Source: Fen-1258 sp964441505 (GTDB taxonomy: Bacteria; Bacteroidota; Ignavibacteria; Ignavibacteriales; Melioribacteraceae). From it: DNA of 64,000 bases. A program made the position numbers and the translations under genes. The stretch lies in NCBI GenBank assembly GCA_964441505.1, contig CAYTUV010000009.1, positions 1 to 64,000 of the forward strand. The letters are read 5' to 3'. Positions within the stretch are counted from its first letter, which is position 1; each line of letters opens with the position of its first letter. The notes beneath the pieces were generated by a model. The model saw nothing but the letters and a program-made list of their open reading frames with translations. It was not told where the DNA came from and did no database searches. Positions 9,366-18,621 of this stretch are shown here, in pieces.

Positions 9366-10412
9366 ATGAAAGTTGGAGTTTTAACAGGTGGGGGAGATGC
9401 CCCAGGATTAAATGCTGTTATTCGTGCGGTTGTAAGAAAATTGATTTCCAATAATCATCAGGTGGTTGGAATACGAGAAGGATGGAAAGGTCTGATTGAT
9501 TGTAACTTTGAGCCGCTGGATAGAAATTCTGTTTCAGGAATTCTTCATCGCGGAGGAACAATACTTGCAACATCAAGAACAAATATTTACAAGATTAAAG
9601 ATGGTGAAGCAATAATTATTAAGAATATGGTTGACAACGGAATTGAGGCTTTGGTAGCAATTGGAGGAGAGGATACACTTGGCATTGCGTCTAAATTAAC
9701 AAAAGCCGGAGTGAAAGTTGTGGGTGTTCCCAAAACAATTGACAACGATCTTAGCGCAACTGATTTCACTTTTGGATTTGATACAGCGGTCAATGTTGCA
9801 ACAGAGGCAATCGATAGACTTCATACAACCGCAGAATCTCATAACCGTGTTATTGTGGTTGAAGTCATGGGAAGACACGCAGGATGGATTGCAATTTATT
9901 CCGGAATGGCTGGTGGTGCAGATATTATTTTAGTACCAGAAAAGCCATTTAAAATTGAGGACGTTTGTGAAACTTTGAAGAAGAGACATGCCGGTGGAAA
10001 AAGTTTCAGTATTGTTGTTGCTTCTGAAGGTGCTAAACTCTTAACAGATGAAACGGCAGATAAGGATGGTTCTTTCATTTTAAGCAGTATGAAAACAGAT
10101 TCATTTGGTCATGTTAAACTTGGCGGCATTGGTGCTGTACTTGCCGAAGAAATTGAAAAGAGAACCGGATTTGAAACAAGAGCTACTATTCTTGGGCACA
10201 TTCAGCGTGGCGGTACACCAACCGCATTTGATAGAGTTCTCGGAACACGCTTTGGTGTTTTTGCTGCTGAATTAGTTGAACATGGAAAATGGGGATACAT
10301 GTCTGCACTTAAAGGTACCGATATAGTTGCTGTAAAACTTGAAGATGCCATAGGTGAATTAAAAACTATCGATATGAAATTACTGGATGTTGCCGCAACA
10401 TTCTTTGGATAA
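9366..10412 (+). CDS. pfkA: 6-phosphofructokinase, probably pyrophosphate-dependent type
   Basis: Glycolytic enzyme converting fructose 6-phosphate to fructose 1,6-bisphosphate. N-terminal GGGDAPGLNAVIR, catalytic PKTIDND (D126, D128), substrate-binding MGRHAG (168-172) and GHIQRGGTPTAFDR are visible, with the normal ~348-residue length. Two positions that separate phosphoryl donors carry the pyrophosphate-type residues: GGEDT with D103 where ATP enzymes have Gly, and K123 in PKTIDND where ATP enzymes have Gly. By established knowledge of group III PFKs this predicts PPi, not ATP, as donor. Ribosome site aggaga precedes the ATG; a strong terminator follows. Confidence 0.88.
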   Translation: MKVGVLTGGGDAPGLNAVIRAVVRKLISNNHQVVGIREGWKGLIDCNFEPLDRNSVSGILHRGGTILATSRTNIYKIKDGEAIIIKNMVDNGIEALVAIGGEDTLGIASKLTKAGVKVVGVPKTIDNDLSATDFTFGFDTAVNVATEAIDRLHTTAESHNRVIVVEVMGRHAGWIAIYSGMAGGADIILVPEKPFKIEDVCETLKKRHAGGKSFSIVVASEGAKLLTDETADKDGSFILSSMKTDSFGHVKLGGIGAVLAEEIEKRTGFETRATILGHIQRGGTPTAFDRVLGTRFGVFAAELVEHGKWGYMSALKGTDIVAVKLEDAIGELKTIDMKLLDVAATFFG

Positions 10413-10430
10413 AAAAAATATTCTCCGGTT

Positions 10431-10462
10431 AAAACCTCCGCATTTAGACGGAGGTTTTTTTT
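10431..10462 (+). terminator. intrinsic terminator after pfk
   Basis: Perfect 10-bp stem (aaaacctccg/cggaggtttt) with an 8-base loop, running straight into an eight-T tract, 18 bases after the pfk stop. It separates pfk from clpC. Confidence 0.93.
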
Positions 10463-10592
10463 AAAATATAACATTCCTTTCTATCCATTTCACTCGACCT
10501 TACGAATTAAATTGAAACGCATAATTAGATAAATTATATGATTAGACTAAAATTCAATATGTAATCCCATTTACAGTCAGGTTAGATGTTCC

Positions 10593-10623
10593 TTGATATG
10601 AGGATGAGCAATCTATATATTTG
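10593..10623 (+). promoter_or_regulatory. candidate FCB-type promoter for clpC
   Basis: TATATTTG at 10616-10623 (TAnnTTTG consensus) with TTGA at 10593-10596, exactly 19 bases apart. It sits about 60 bases before the clpC start in the 271-bp gap that otherwise holds only the pfk terminator. No CtsR- or CIRCE-like inverted repeat was noticed. Confidence 0.45.
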
Positions 10624-10683
10624 CATACGAAACCAAATGAATAGTTTTACTGTTTACACATAAAGAATAAGAAAAGGATCGAA

Positions 10684-13185
10684 ATGGAAGGAAATTTTTC
10701 GGAACGCGTGCAGGAAGTAATAAGATTAAGCCGTGAGGAAGCTCTACGGTTAGGTCATGATTATATTGGGACTGAACATTTACTTCTCGGAATTATCAGA
10801 GAAGGACAGGGTGTTGCCGTTCGTATTCTTCGTAATCTTGATGTTGATCTTGTTAAGTTGAAAAAGACGATTGAGGATACTGTTCGCACATCAGGTGGGA
10901 CTTTGACAATTGGAAATATCCCTCTTACCAAACAGGCTGAAAAAGTACTGAAGATTACACAGATTGAGTCGAAGATTTATAAGTCGGATGTCATTGGGAC
11001 AGAACATATTCTGCTTTCTTTGTTACGAGATGAAGACAATATTGCCACACAAATTCTGCATCAGTTTAATCTGACATATGATAACACCCGCGCTGAATTG
11101 AATAATATTCTCAGCAGTAAAGAATCGGGTAGAACTTCTCCTCAGCAACCATTTAGTACTGCAAAAAAGGTTGATAAGACTAAAACCCCTGTGTTAGATA
11201 ATTTTGGTCGGGATCTCACTAAACTTGCGATCGAGGATAAACTTGATCCGGTAATCGGCAGAGAAAAAGAGATAGAAAGAGTTGCACAGGTTTTAAGCCG
11301 CAGAAAGAAAAACAATCCCGTGCTGATTGGTGAACCCGGCGTTGGAAAAACAGCAATTGCTGAAGGGTTAGCTCTGAAAATTATTCAGAAAAAAGTTCCT
11401 CGTATTCTTCAGGAAAAACGAGTTGTTACACTTGATCTGGCTGGACTAGTTGCGGGTACAAAATACCGCGGACAGTTTGAAGAGCGGATGAAGGCATTGA
11501 TGACTGAGCTTGAAAAAGCAGATGATGTAATTTTATTTATTGATGAACTCCACACAATTGTCGGGGCCGGTGGTGCATCAGGTTCCTTGGATGCGTCGAA
11601 TATGTTCAAACCAGCACTTGCACGAGGTGATATACAGTGTATTGGTGCTACTACACTTGATGAGTATAGAAAGTTTATTGAAACAGATGGCGCTCTCGAC
11701 CGCCGTTTTCAAAAGGTTATGGTAGATCCGCCATCTCTCGACGAGACAATTCAGATTCTTGAACATATCAAATTCAAATATGAAGAACATCACCATGTAC
11801 GTTACTCCAAAGAAGCAATTGAAATAGCAGTCCGTTTAAGTGAACGGTACATTACAGACCGTCACTTTCCTGATAAGGCTATTGATGTTCTGGATGAAGC
11901 CGGTTCACGGGTTCATATGGGTAACTTTACAGTATCCGATGAAGTACTGAAACTCGAAGAGGAAGTCGAAAAAATTAAGATTCAGAAAATTCAGGTAGTG
12001 AAACAGCAGGATTATGAAGAAGCCGCAAGATTGCGCGATAAGGAGAGAACGCTTCAATCTGATCTCGAAATTGCAAAAAGGGAGTGGGATTCCAAAACAA
12101 AGGATATCATTTATGATGTTAGTGAAGATGACATGGCTACCGTAGTTTCAATGATGACGGGTATTCCTGTTACACGGGTTGTTCAGGCTGAATCTGAAAA
12201 ATTGATGAAGATGGAAACCGCACTCAAAGGCAGAATCATCGGTCAGGATGATGCTGTTTCTAAATTAACTAAAGCAATCAGAAGAACAAGAGCCGGTCTG
12301 AAGCGTCCTTCAAAACCAATCGGTACATTCATTTTTCTTGGTCCAACAGGAGTTGGCAAGACAGAACTTGCAAAAGAACTTGCCCGCTATCTATTTGATT
12401 CGGAAGATGCATTAATCCGAATTGATATGAGCGAGTATATGGAGAAATTTGCAGTCTCCCGTTTAGTCGGAGCGCCTCCGGGATATGTGGGATATGATGA
12501 AGGCGGACAGCTGACAGAACGAGTACGCAGAAAACCATATTCAGTTGTGCTTTTCGACGAAATTGAAAAAGCTCATCCGGATGTATTTAACATCCTGCTT
12601 CAGGTTCTCGATGATGGCACGCTTACAGACAGTTTAGGAAGGAAAGTCGATTTCAAAAATACGATTATAATCATGACATCGAATGTTGGTGCACGCGATA
12701 TAAAAACCGGAGGCGGATTTGGTTTTGGCGGAGCTAATGTTGAGGATCAGTATGCACAACTCAAGAATACCGTTGAAGATGCGATGAAAAAACTTTTCAA
12801 TCCGGAATTTGTGAACAGACTTGATGAAACTATTGTATTCAGAAGTCTCGATCAGGCGGATATAAAACAGATCATCCCCATTGAGATGAAAGATTTAATT
12901 AGGAATATTCACGATAATAAGATGAGTATCGAGATTCATAAATCAGCCACTGAGTTTTTATCTGAGAAGGGATTTGATCCTAAATTTGGAGCAAGACCAT
13001 TGAAACGGGCTATACAGAAATATGTTGAAGACCCGCTTGCCGAAGAATTATTACTCGGGCATTTCAAAGACGGTGACAAGATAATTGTAAAACATAAAAA
13101 GAATACAGATGAACTTTATTTCATAGCCGGTAAAACACAGGAACCGGAGGAACAGGATAATCAGGAAAAAGAAACAGTTGAGTAA
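10684..13185 (+). CDS. clpC: ATP-dependent Clp protease unfoldase ClpC
   Basis: Hexameric AAA+ unfoldase that feeds substrates to ClpP in protein quality control. Layout: two Clp-N repeats (about residues 1-145, starting FSERVQEVIRLSREEA), AAA domain 1 with Walker A GEPGVGKT (216-223), a middle UVR motif (QQDYEEAARLRDKE, about 440-455) that marks ClpC rather than ClpA/ClpB, AAA domain 2 with Walker A GPTGVGKT (553-560), and a C-terminal D2-small domain. 833 residues is typical. Own promoter upstream; phhB and pyrE follow closely and may be cotranscribed. Confidence 0.95.
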   Translation: MEGNFSERVQEVIRLSREEALRLGHDYIGTEHLLLGIIREGQGVAVRILRNLDVDLVKLKKTIEDTVRTSGGTLTIGNIPLTKQAEKVLKITQIESKIYKSDVIGTEHILLSLLRDEDNIATQILHQFNLTYDNTRAELNNILSSKESGRTSPQQPFSTAKKVDKTKTPVLDNFGRDLTKLAIEDKLDPVIGREKEIERVAQVLSRRKKNNPVLIGEPGVGKTAIAEGLALKIIQKKVPRILQEKRVVTLDLAGLVAGTKYRGQFEERMKALMTELEKADDVILFIDELHTIVGAGGASGSLDASNMFKPALARGDIQCIGATTLDEYRKFIETDGALDRRFQKVMVDPPSLDETIQILEHIKFKYEEHHHVRYSKEAIEIAVRLSERYITDRHFPDKAIDVLDEAGSRVHMGNFTVSDEVLKLEEEVEKIKIQKIQVVKQQDYEEAARLRDKERTLQSDLEIAKREWDSKTKDIIYDVSEDDMATVVSMMTGIPVTRVVQAESEKLMKMETALKGRIIGQDDAVSKLTKAIRRTRAGLKRPSKPIGTFIFLGPTGVGKTELAKELARYLFDSEDALIRIDMSEYMEKFAVSRLVGAPPGYVGYDEGGQLTERVRRKPYSVVLFDEIEKAHPDVFNILLQVLDDGTLTDSLGRKVDFKNTIIIMTSNVGARDIKTGGGFGFGGANVEDQYAQLKNTVEDAMKKLFNPEFVNRLDETIVFRSLDQADIKQIIPIEMKDLIRNIHDNKMSIEIHKSATEFLSEKGFDPKFGARPLKRAIQKYVEDPLAEELLLGHFKDGDKIIVKHKKNTDELYFIAGKTQEPEEQDNQEKETVE

Positions 13186-13203
13186 AACCGAGAAAGTAAG
13201 CGT

Positions 13204-13488
13204 ATGAAACTACTTAGCTCTGATGAGATAAAAAATAAATTGGAACTCCTGAACGGCTGGTTTTATATTGATGACTCGATTGTGAAGGAGTTTAAGTTAA
13301 AAAGTTTTTCTGACGCGGTTGCGTTCTTAGTGAAAGTTGGATTTGAAGCGGAAAAAATGGACCATCATCCAGACTTGCTCCTTCATTCCTGGAGTAAATT
13401 AAAAATAACTTTATCAACCCATAGCGAGGGTGGCGTTACTGATAACGACTTCAATCTTGCTCAAACTATCGACACAATAAGACAATGA
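13204..13488 (+). CDS. phhB: pterin-4a-carbinolamine dehydratase
   Basis: 94-residue enzyme that dehydrates 4a-hydroxytetrahydrobiopterin, recycling the cofactor of aromatic amino-acid hydroxylases. The full family signature is present: KMDHHPD (H54, H55), an aromatic/hydrophobic stretch, then THSEGGVTDNDFNLA (H73, D80/D82). Length is normal. It overlaps pyrE by 4 bp (ATGA). No phenylalanine hydroxylase gene is visible here, so the role may be general pterin repair. Confidence 0.9.
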   Translation: MKLLSSDEIKNKLELLNGWFYIDDSIVKEFKLKSFSDAVAFLVKVGFEAEKMDHHPDLLLHSWSKLKITLSTHSEGGVTDNDFNLAQTIDTIRQ

Positions 13489-14063
13489 AAGATCAAAACG
13501 TATTAGAAATTTTTCTTAAGACAAATGCCCTGTTGAACGGGCATTTTTTATTGACTTCCGGAAGACACAGCAATCAATATTTTCAATGTGCTCAGGTTCT
13601 ACAGTTGCCAGACTACAATGAGATAATTTGCAGGAAAATAGCAGATCATTTTCTCGAAACCGAAATCGATGTAGTGATCTCACCTGCAATTGGTGGAATC
13701 ATTGTGGGTCAGGAAGTTGCACGGTTACTGGGTAAAAAATCAATTTTTGCGGAGAGGGAAGATAAAATTCTTTCACTACGGCGCGGATTTCAAATTGAAG
13801 AAGGGAAAAAGTACCTCGTTTGTGAGGATGTTGTTACTACGGGAGGTTCTGTATTTGAGGTTATGGATATCGTAAGAAATAATGGCGGTATTGTTGCCGG
13901 TGTTGGGTATATTGTTGACAGAAGCAATAATAAGGTGCAGTTCGGAGTTCCACAATTTAGTACTCTGCAGTTAGAAGTAGTCTCTTATTTACCTGAAGAG
14001 TGCCCACTCTGTAAACAAAATATTCCAGCAATCAAACCCGGTTCTAGAAAAGTGAAACCATAA
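13485..14063 (+). CDS. pyrE: orotate phosphoribosyltransferase
   Basis: Pyrimidine biosynthesis: joins orotate to PRPP to give OMP. The PRPP-binding signature VCEDVVTTGGSV (about 112-123) is intact, as is the substrate segment LTSGRHSNQYFQCA near residue 25 and the KKSIFAERED flexible-loop lysines. 192 residues is typical of the thermophile/Bacteroidota-type PyrE, with a C-terminal CPLCKQN pair of cysteines. Translationally coupled to phhB by an ATGA overlap. Confidence 0.92.
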   Translation: MKDQNVLEIFLKTNALLNGHFLLTSGRHSNQYFQCAQVLQLPDYNEIICRKIADHFLETEIDVVISPAIGGIIVGQEVARLLGKKSIFAEREDKILSLRRGFQIEEGKKYLVCEDVVTTGGSVFEVMDIVRNNGGIVAGVGYIVDRSNNKVQFGVPQFSTLQLEVVSYLPEECPLCKQNIPAIKPGSRKVKP

Positions 14064-14081
14064 CATTTCAAGGATTATAAA

Positions 14082-15350
14082 ATGAAAAAAATGTTTTCTT
14101 TGTTGTTTTTCCTGGTGATCTCAGTAAATGCACAGGTTAAGTTTGATGATTACTTTGACGATTATACTCTTCGGTTTGATTTTTTTCATACAGGTGACAG
14201 GACAACAGAAATCATGTCATTTGATAAATTAGTTAAGGAAGGACAATGGAGCGGCTCGAAGAGGAACCTAATTGACAATCTTGGATTTGGAAATTATTTC
14301 TACAAAGTCTTTGATAAAGATTCCGGGCAACTGATTTTTTCAAGAGGATTTTCTACTCTGTATCAGGAGTGGCAGACAACGGAGGAATCCAAAACAACTA
14401 CGCGATCTTTTTCCGGTTCTGTTTTGTTGCCCTTCCCGAAAAAGAATATCCGTTTAGAAATTTATAAGAGAGATAGACAAAATAATTTTGTTAAGAAATT
14501 TGAGTATTCCATTGACCCTAGAAATTATTTCATAATAAGCGAGAAAATTAAACCATTCGATAATTTTAAGGTACATTACTCGGGCGACCCATCTTCCAAA
14601 CTTGATATAGTTTTGATTCCTGAAGGATATTCAAAATCAGAAATGGAAAAATTCCATAAAGATTGTAAGAGAGTTGCGGGGTATCTGTTTAATTATTCTC
14701 CATTTCAGGAGAACAAGGAGAAGATAAATATCTGGGGAATAGAGGCGCCATCGAATGAATCTGGAACAGATATTCCCGGTAAGAATATCTGGAAGCAGAC
14801 TCTGCTCAATTCAAGGTTCTATACGTTCGATAGCGAGAGATATTTAATGACAACCGATTATCATACCGTACGAGATGTTGCAGCCAACGCATCCTACGAT
14901 CAAATATATGTTCTTGTAAATACTGAAAAATACGGTGGCGGAGCTGTTTACAATTTTTATTCAATGACGGGAGTTGATAATAAGGCGACAAATCAGGTTT
15001 TCGTTCATGAATTTGCCCACGGACTTGCGGGAATAGCGGATGAGTATGGTTATGATAATACATATCAGGAGATGTACCCGACAGATGTAGAACCATGGGA
15101 GGCAAATTTAACTACACTTGTCAATTTTGGAAGTAAATGGAAAAATCTTGTTGAATCGGGCATTCCCATTCCAACACCGGCTGAAGATAAGTATAAAGAT
15201 AAAATTGGTGTTTTTGAAGGCGGAGGATATGTTGCCAAAGGGGTCTATCGACCAACATTTAACAGTATCATGAATTCGTTCAAGTCGAATGAGTTTAATC
15301 AAGTGTGCAAAGATGTATTAATTAAGTTGATCAACCAATATTCGGAATAA
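14082..15350 (+). CDS. secreted M64 family (IgA peptidase-like) metallopeptidase
   Basis: Exported zinc peptidase of family M64 (named after a Clostridium IgA protease; environmental members have unknown targets). A signal peptide covers residues 1-18 (ending VNAQ). An N-terminal beta-sandwich (about 20-150) precedes the catalytic domain beginning near DIVLIPEGYS. The metal site HEFAHGLAGIADEYG (H309, E310, H313) is complete. 422 residues with no T9SS tail, so probably periplasmic or cell-associated. Ribosome site aaggat precedes the ATG; the gene is 18 bp from pyrE and 8 bp from the phosphatase. Confidence 0.88.
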   Translation: MKKMFSLLFFLVISVNAQVKFDDYFDDYTLRFDFFHTGDRTTEIMSFDKLVKEGQWSGSKRNLIDNLGFGNYFYKVFDKDSGQLIFSRGFSTLYQEWQTTEESKTTTRSFSGSVLLPFPKKNIRLEIYKRDRQNNFVKKFEYSIDPRNYFIISEKIKPFDNFKVHYSGDPSSKLDIVLIPEGYSKSEMEKFHKDCKRVAGYLFNYSPFQENKEKINIWGIEAPSNESGTDIPGKNIWKQTLLNSRFYTFDSERYLMTTDYHTVRDVAANASYDQIYVLVNTEKYGGGAVYNFYSMTGVDNKATNQVFVHEFAHGLAGIADEYGYDNTYQEMYPTDVEPWEANLTTLVNFGSKWKNLVESGIPIPTPAEDKYKDKIGVFEGGGYVAKGVYRPTFNSIMNSFKSNEFNQVCKDVLIKLINQYSE

Positions 15351-15358
15351 TAACTTAG

Positions 15359-16621
15359 ATGGATCAAAAAAAACTATATAGAACAATTGAAACAGTCGCG
15401 TCAAAAACTTTAGCCTCGGATGAAGAACTCTTAGCTGAAGTTGTCAGACAAATAATCAGTAACGAAGAAATTAGGCTTACTGGCGGAAGGATATGGAAAT
15501 TGAATGTCCGCAAAAAAACATACAGTCTGTTATTCCAAACTGGGAAGGTTCCAAGGATTAGTTCCGACTTTTCCGTTGATATAAAGGACTATCCGCTTTT
15601 TGAAAAGATCGCAGTCGAGAGAACAATATTAGCTCACGAAACCAATAAAACACTTATCAGTAAAGGAATTCTGAAATATTCTGCGAGCGGTGTTGGAAGA
15701 AAAATTAAAATCGGGGACAAAAAATTTTACGAATATCTCCTGGCTGTAAACAGTGAAATGCTCGGTGATGATCTTCGGGATACATTAAACATTGTTGCTA
15801 CAGTCCTGACATCTAAATTGAATGAGAGATATCTTCATCAGTCAAGAAAAAACCTAATCGAAGATATAGACAAAGCCAAAGAGATCCAGAGAAGTATTCT
15901 TCCCGAACATGAACAACGGTTTCACTTCTACGATATTTTTGGAATTACATTACCAGCTCAGATTGTTGGCGGGGATTTTTATGATTATCTGAAAGTTGGT
16001 GATGGCGAAGACCGTCTTGGAATTGTAATGGGAGACGCAGCATCTAAAGGATTGGGGGCCGCAGCTGAGGCTATGTACATCTCCGGTGCTATGAGAATGG
16101 CAAGTACGTTCCAGATCAAAATATCACCGATGATGTTCCGGATGAATCAGCTCATCAACAAAATTTTCAGTGATGACAAATTCACATCACTGTTTTACGG
16201 TGAATTATCTAATGATAAGAAAGGATTATTCCTCTACGCGAATGCGGGGCAGAATCCTCCTTTGTTTTATAGGAAAAAAATTGGGGATATAGTTCTGCTT
16301 AACCCCACAGGTCCACTCCTTGGTCCGACTCCAAACTCAAAATTTGAAACTGACAGCATTAATTTTTATAACGGTGATGTACTGGTAATTTATTCAGACG
16401 GAGTTGTTGAAGCCGCCAACGATAAGTTTGAATTCTATGGCGATGATAAGTTAAGGCAAATTGTTTTGGATAGTGTTAATTTGAAACCAAAAGAAATTGC
16501 AGCAACAATATTGGAAGATGTTATCAAGTTCAGCACCAACGAAAGTAAATATCAGGATGATAAAACAATAGTTGTGATAAAACGAAATGGAGAATATGGA
16601 TCTGGTTCAAAAAATATTTGA
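15359..16621 (+). CDS. SpoIIE/RsbU-type PP2C serine phosphatase
   Basis: Regulatory protein phosphatase of partner-switching systems that dephosphorylates STAS anti-anti-sigma proteins. The N-terminal ~150 residues resemble a GAF-like sensor, followed by a coiled linker (IDKAKEIQRSILPEHE) and the PP2C core with metal-binding GGDFYDY (D near residue 209) and MGDAASKGLGAA, plus the distal VIYSDGVVEAAN and DDKTIVVIK motifs. No membrane segment. Its end overlaps the start of the PduS-like gene. Partner kinase and STAS genes are not in the window. Confidence 0.88.
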   Translation: MDQKKLYRTIETVASKTLASDEELLAEVVRQIISNEEIRLTGGRIWKLNVRKKTYSLLFQTGKVPRISSDFSVDIKDYPLFEKIAVERTILAHETNKTLISKGILKYSASGVGRKIKIGDKKFYEYLLAVNSEMLGDDLRDTLNIVATVLTSKLNERYLHQSRKNLIEDIDKAKEIQRSILPEHEQRFHFYDIFGITLPAQIVGGDFYDYLKVGDGEDRLGIVMGDAASKGLGAAAEAMYISGAMRMASTFQIKISPMMFRMNQLINKIFSDDKFTSLFYGELSNDKKGLFLYANAGQNPPLFYRKKIGDIVLLNPTGPLLGPTPNSKFETDSINFYNGDVLVIYSDGVVEAANDKFEFYGDDKLRQIVLDSVNLKPKEIAATILEDVIKFSTNESKYQDDKTIVVIKRNGEYGSGSKNI

Positions 16622-17909
16622 TGCCGGCGTGGTTGGAGCCGGAGGCGCCGGGTTTCCAACACATGTAAAGGCAAAATCTAAAGTTGAATTTGTTGTTGTC
16701 AATGGTGCGGAATGTGAACCGCTGATTCATAAGGATTATGAACTAATGAAAAACTTTGCACCGGAAATTATTAATGGTGTTGAGTTGATGACAAAACAAA
16801 CCTCGGCAAAGAAATCCTATTTCGGCATCAAAGCAAAAAATGGTCTCGCTATCGAGGCGATTGAAAAGAATTATTCAGATGGGAAAATAGAAACATGTCT
16901 TCTTGGCGATTTCTACCCAAGCGGGGATGAATATGAATTGGTTTATGCAGCGACTAAAAGATTAATCCCTCCATACGGGCTTCCGCTTGACGTGGGCTGT
17001 GTGGTCAACAATGTTGAAACATTTTACAATATTGCGAGAGCCATTGAGGATAAGCCGGTAATACAGAAATTTGTTTGTGTTGCGGGATGTGTGAAAAATC
17101 CATCTTCGTTTTTTGTTCCTATTGGTAGCAGTCTCAAAGATCTTTTAGATCATGCCGGCGGCGCAACTGTCTCCGAGTTTGGAGTTTTTGTCAGCGGAAT
17201 ACTGATGGGTAAATTAACATTTGATCTGACTGAAGCCGTCACAAAAACTACAGCGGGAATTATCATTCTACCCATGGATCATTATCTCATCAAAAGAACA
17301 GATAGACCCATTGAAGCAAAAAACAGAATTGGAAAATCAGCATGCGATCAATGCAGCTATTGTACCGAGTTCTGTCCGCGCTATCTGCTTGGTTATGATG
17401 TTCAGCCGCATAAAGTGATGCGCTCACTCGGATTTTCAACTACCGGCAAAGAGGTATGGAATCAGTACGCTGATCTATGCTGTTCTTGTGGTTTGTGTTC
17501 CCTCTACGCATGCCCCGAAGATCTTTATCCACGCGAAGCGTGTGATCAGAGTAAAGTAGAGAATAAAAAAATGGGAACTCGGTATGAACAGCAGAAACCT
17601 GTTAAAGTTCATCCGATAAAAGAGGGAAGACGTGTACCGCTTAAACAATTAATGAAGCGGATCGATCTGTTAAAATATGATGTACACACTCCGTTTACTC
17701 AAAGTTCACCTCAAGTTTCGCAAGTGAAAATTTTATTGAAACAACACATTGGTGTTCCGGCAAAATCAATTGTTAAACTTGGCGAGTCGGTTCAGTTAGG
17801 CCAACTGATTGCTGATATCGAGGAAGAAAGACTCGGCGCAAAAATTCATGCGTCAATTTCGGGAAGAATTACTCATGTATCTGATGAGTTTATACGAATT
17901 GCAAAATAA
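16596..17909 (+). CDS. pduS: PduS/RnfC-like iron-sulfur flavoprotein
   Basis: Electron-transfer protein of the RnfC/PduS family; PduS feeds electrons from NADH to cobalamin inside propanediol-type microcompartments. Visible: nucleotide/flavin-binding GVVGAGGAGFPTH at the N-terminus, NGAECEPL, an SLBB-like domain, two 4Fe-4S motifs (C-x2-C-x2-C-x3-C at about 253-263 and C-x2-C-x2-C-x4-C at about 298-309, numbered from the upstream ATG at 16587), and a C-terminal barrel-sandwich. The ATG at 16596 is preferred because ggag lies just before it; an alternative ATG is at 16587. Either overlaps the phosphatase gene. Partner: the PduT-like gene 109 bp downstream. Full Rnf genes are absent, which favours PduS over RnfC. 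Confidence 0.8.
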   Translation: MDLVQKIFDAGVVGAGGAGFPTHVKAKSKVEFVVVNGAECEPLIHKDYELMKNFAPEIINGVELMTKQTSAKKSYFGIKAKNGLAIEAIEKNYSDGKIETCLLGDFYPSGDEYELVYAATKRLIPPYGLPLDVGCVVNNVETFYNIARAIEDKPVIQKFVCVAGCVKNPSSFFVPIGSSLKDLLDHAGGATVSEFGVFVSGILMGKLTFDLTEAVTKTTAGIIILPMDHYLIKRTDRPIEAKNRIGKSACDQCSYCTEFCPRYLLGYDVQPHKVMRSLGFSTTGKEVWNQYADLCCSCGLCSLYACPEDLYPREACDQSKVENKKMGTRYEQQKPVKVHPIKEGRRVPLKQLMKRIDLLKYDVHTPFTQSSPQVSQVKILLKQHIGVPAKSIVKLGESVQLGQLIADIEEERLGAKIHASISGRITHVSDEFIRIAK

Positions 17910-17920
17910 TTCGGTGTGTA

Positions 17921-17999
17921 CTTTGCGAACACCTTTGCGCTCTTTGCGTTTAAAGATTTTTACCGCAAAGGACACAGAGACAACACAAAGTTCGCAAAG
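17921..17999. repeat. tttgcg-rich palindromic intergenic repeat
   Basis: The 109-bp gap between the PduS- and PduT-like genes holds an inverted repeat with perfect 10-bp ends (ctttgcgaac at 17921-17930, gttcgcaaag at 17990-17999) and internal tttgcg/cgcaaag copies. A related half (caaagttcgcaaag) recurs at 20310-20325, suggesting a dispersed element. Confidence 0.5.
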
Positions 18000-18018
18000 A
18001 AATAATTGAGGTTAACAA

Positions 18019-18570
18019 ATGGAAATGAATTCACTTGGTTTAATTGAAATGACAAGTATCGCAGCCGGCATGCAAGCGGCTGATATAATGCTGAAAACTT
18101 CTCAAGTGGAATTGATATTATCACGAACAATTTGTTCCGGTAAATATATTGTTCTGATTGGCGGAGACGTTGCGGCGGTGCAGGCATCTGTTGATGCAGC
18201 AGCAAACCAGATAGACTTCGCGGTGATTGACACTTTTGTAATTCCGAATGTACACCCTGATATTTTCCCGGCTTTATCCGGACATTCCGATGTTACATTA
18301 CTTGAGGCGCTGGGAATTATTGAATCGTTTTCAGTCGCTTCACTAATTGAAGGTGCTGATGCTGCTGTGAAAGCAGCCAGTGTGAGAATAATTGAGATAC
18401 GGCTTGCAATGGCTCTCGGTGGAAAAGCATTCTGTACGTTGACAGGAGAAGTTGCTGCTGTAACCAGTGCAGTTGAATCGGGCGCTAAAGTAATTTCCGA
18501 TAAAGGATTACTTGTGAACAAAGTTATAATAGCCCAGCCCAGACCGGAACTGTTAAGTGAAATGATCTGA
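18019..18570 (+). CDS. pduT: PduT-like tandem-BMC microcompartment shell protein
   Basis: 183-residue protein with two BMC domains (about 5-85 and 95-178; LGLIEMTSIAAGMQAADIM and LEALGIIESFSVASLIEGAD mark the starts). Tandem-BMC trimers form shell facets. The loop SRTICSGKY carries C39, matching the pore cysteine that holds the 4Fe-4S cluster in PduT. With the adjacent PduS-like protein this predicts an electron conduit through a shell. No other shell or enzyme gene of a microcompartment is in the 64-kb window. Ribosome site ttgagg precedes the ATG. Confidence 0.88.
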   Translation: MEMNSLGLIEMTSIAAGMQAADIMLKTSQVELILSRTICSGKYIVLIGGDVAAVQASVDAAANQIDFAVIDTFVIPNVHPDIFPALSGHSDVTLLEALGIIESFSVASLIEGADAAVKAASVRIIEIRLAMALGGKAFCTLTGEVAAVTSAVESGAKVISDKGLLVNKVIIAQPRPELLSEMI

Positions 18571-18621
18571 CATCGGGTTTATAATATCCCCCTATTTTAA
18601 AAAATCTTTCGGAATCCATTC

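Noticed and set aside
18102..18521. 139-residue open frame opposite the PduT-like gene
   Set aside because: It lies entirely antisense to a clear BMC protein, is low-complexity Ala/Ser/Thr, and has no ribosome site.
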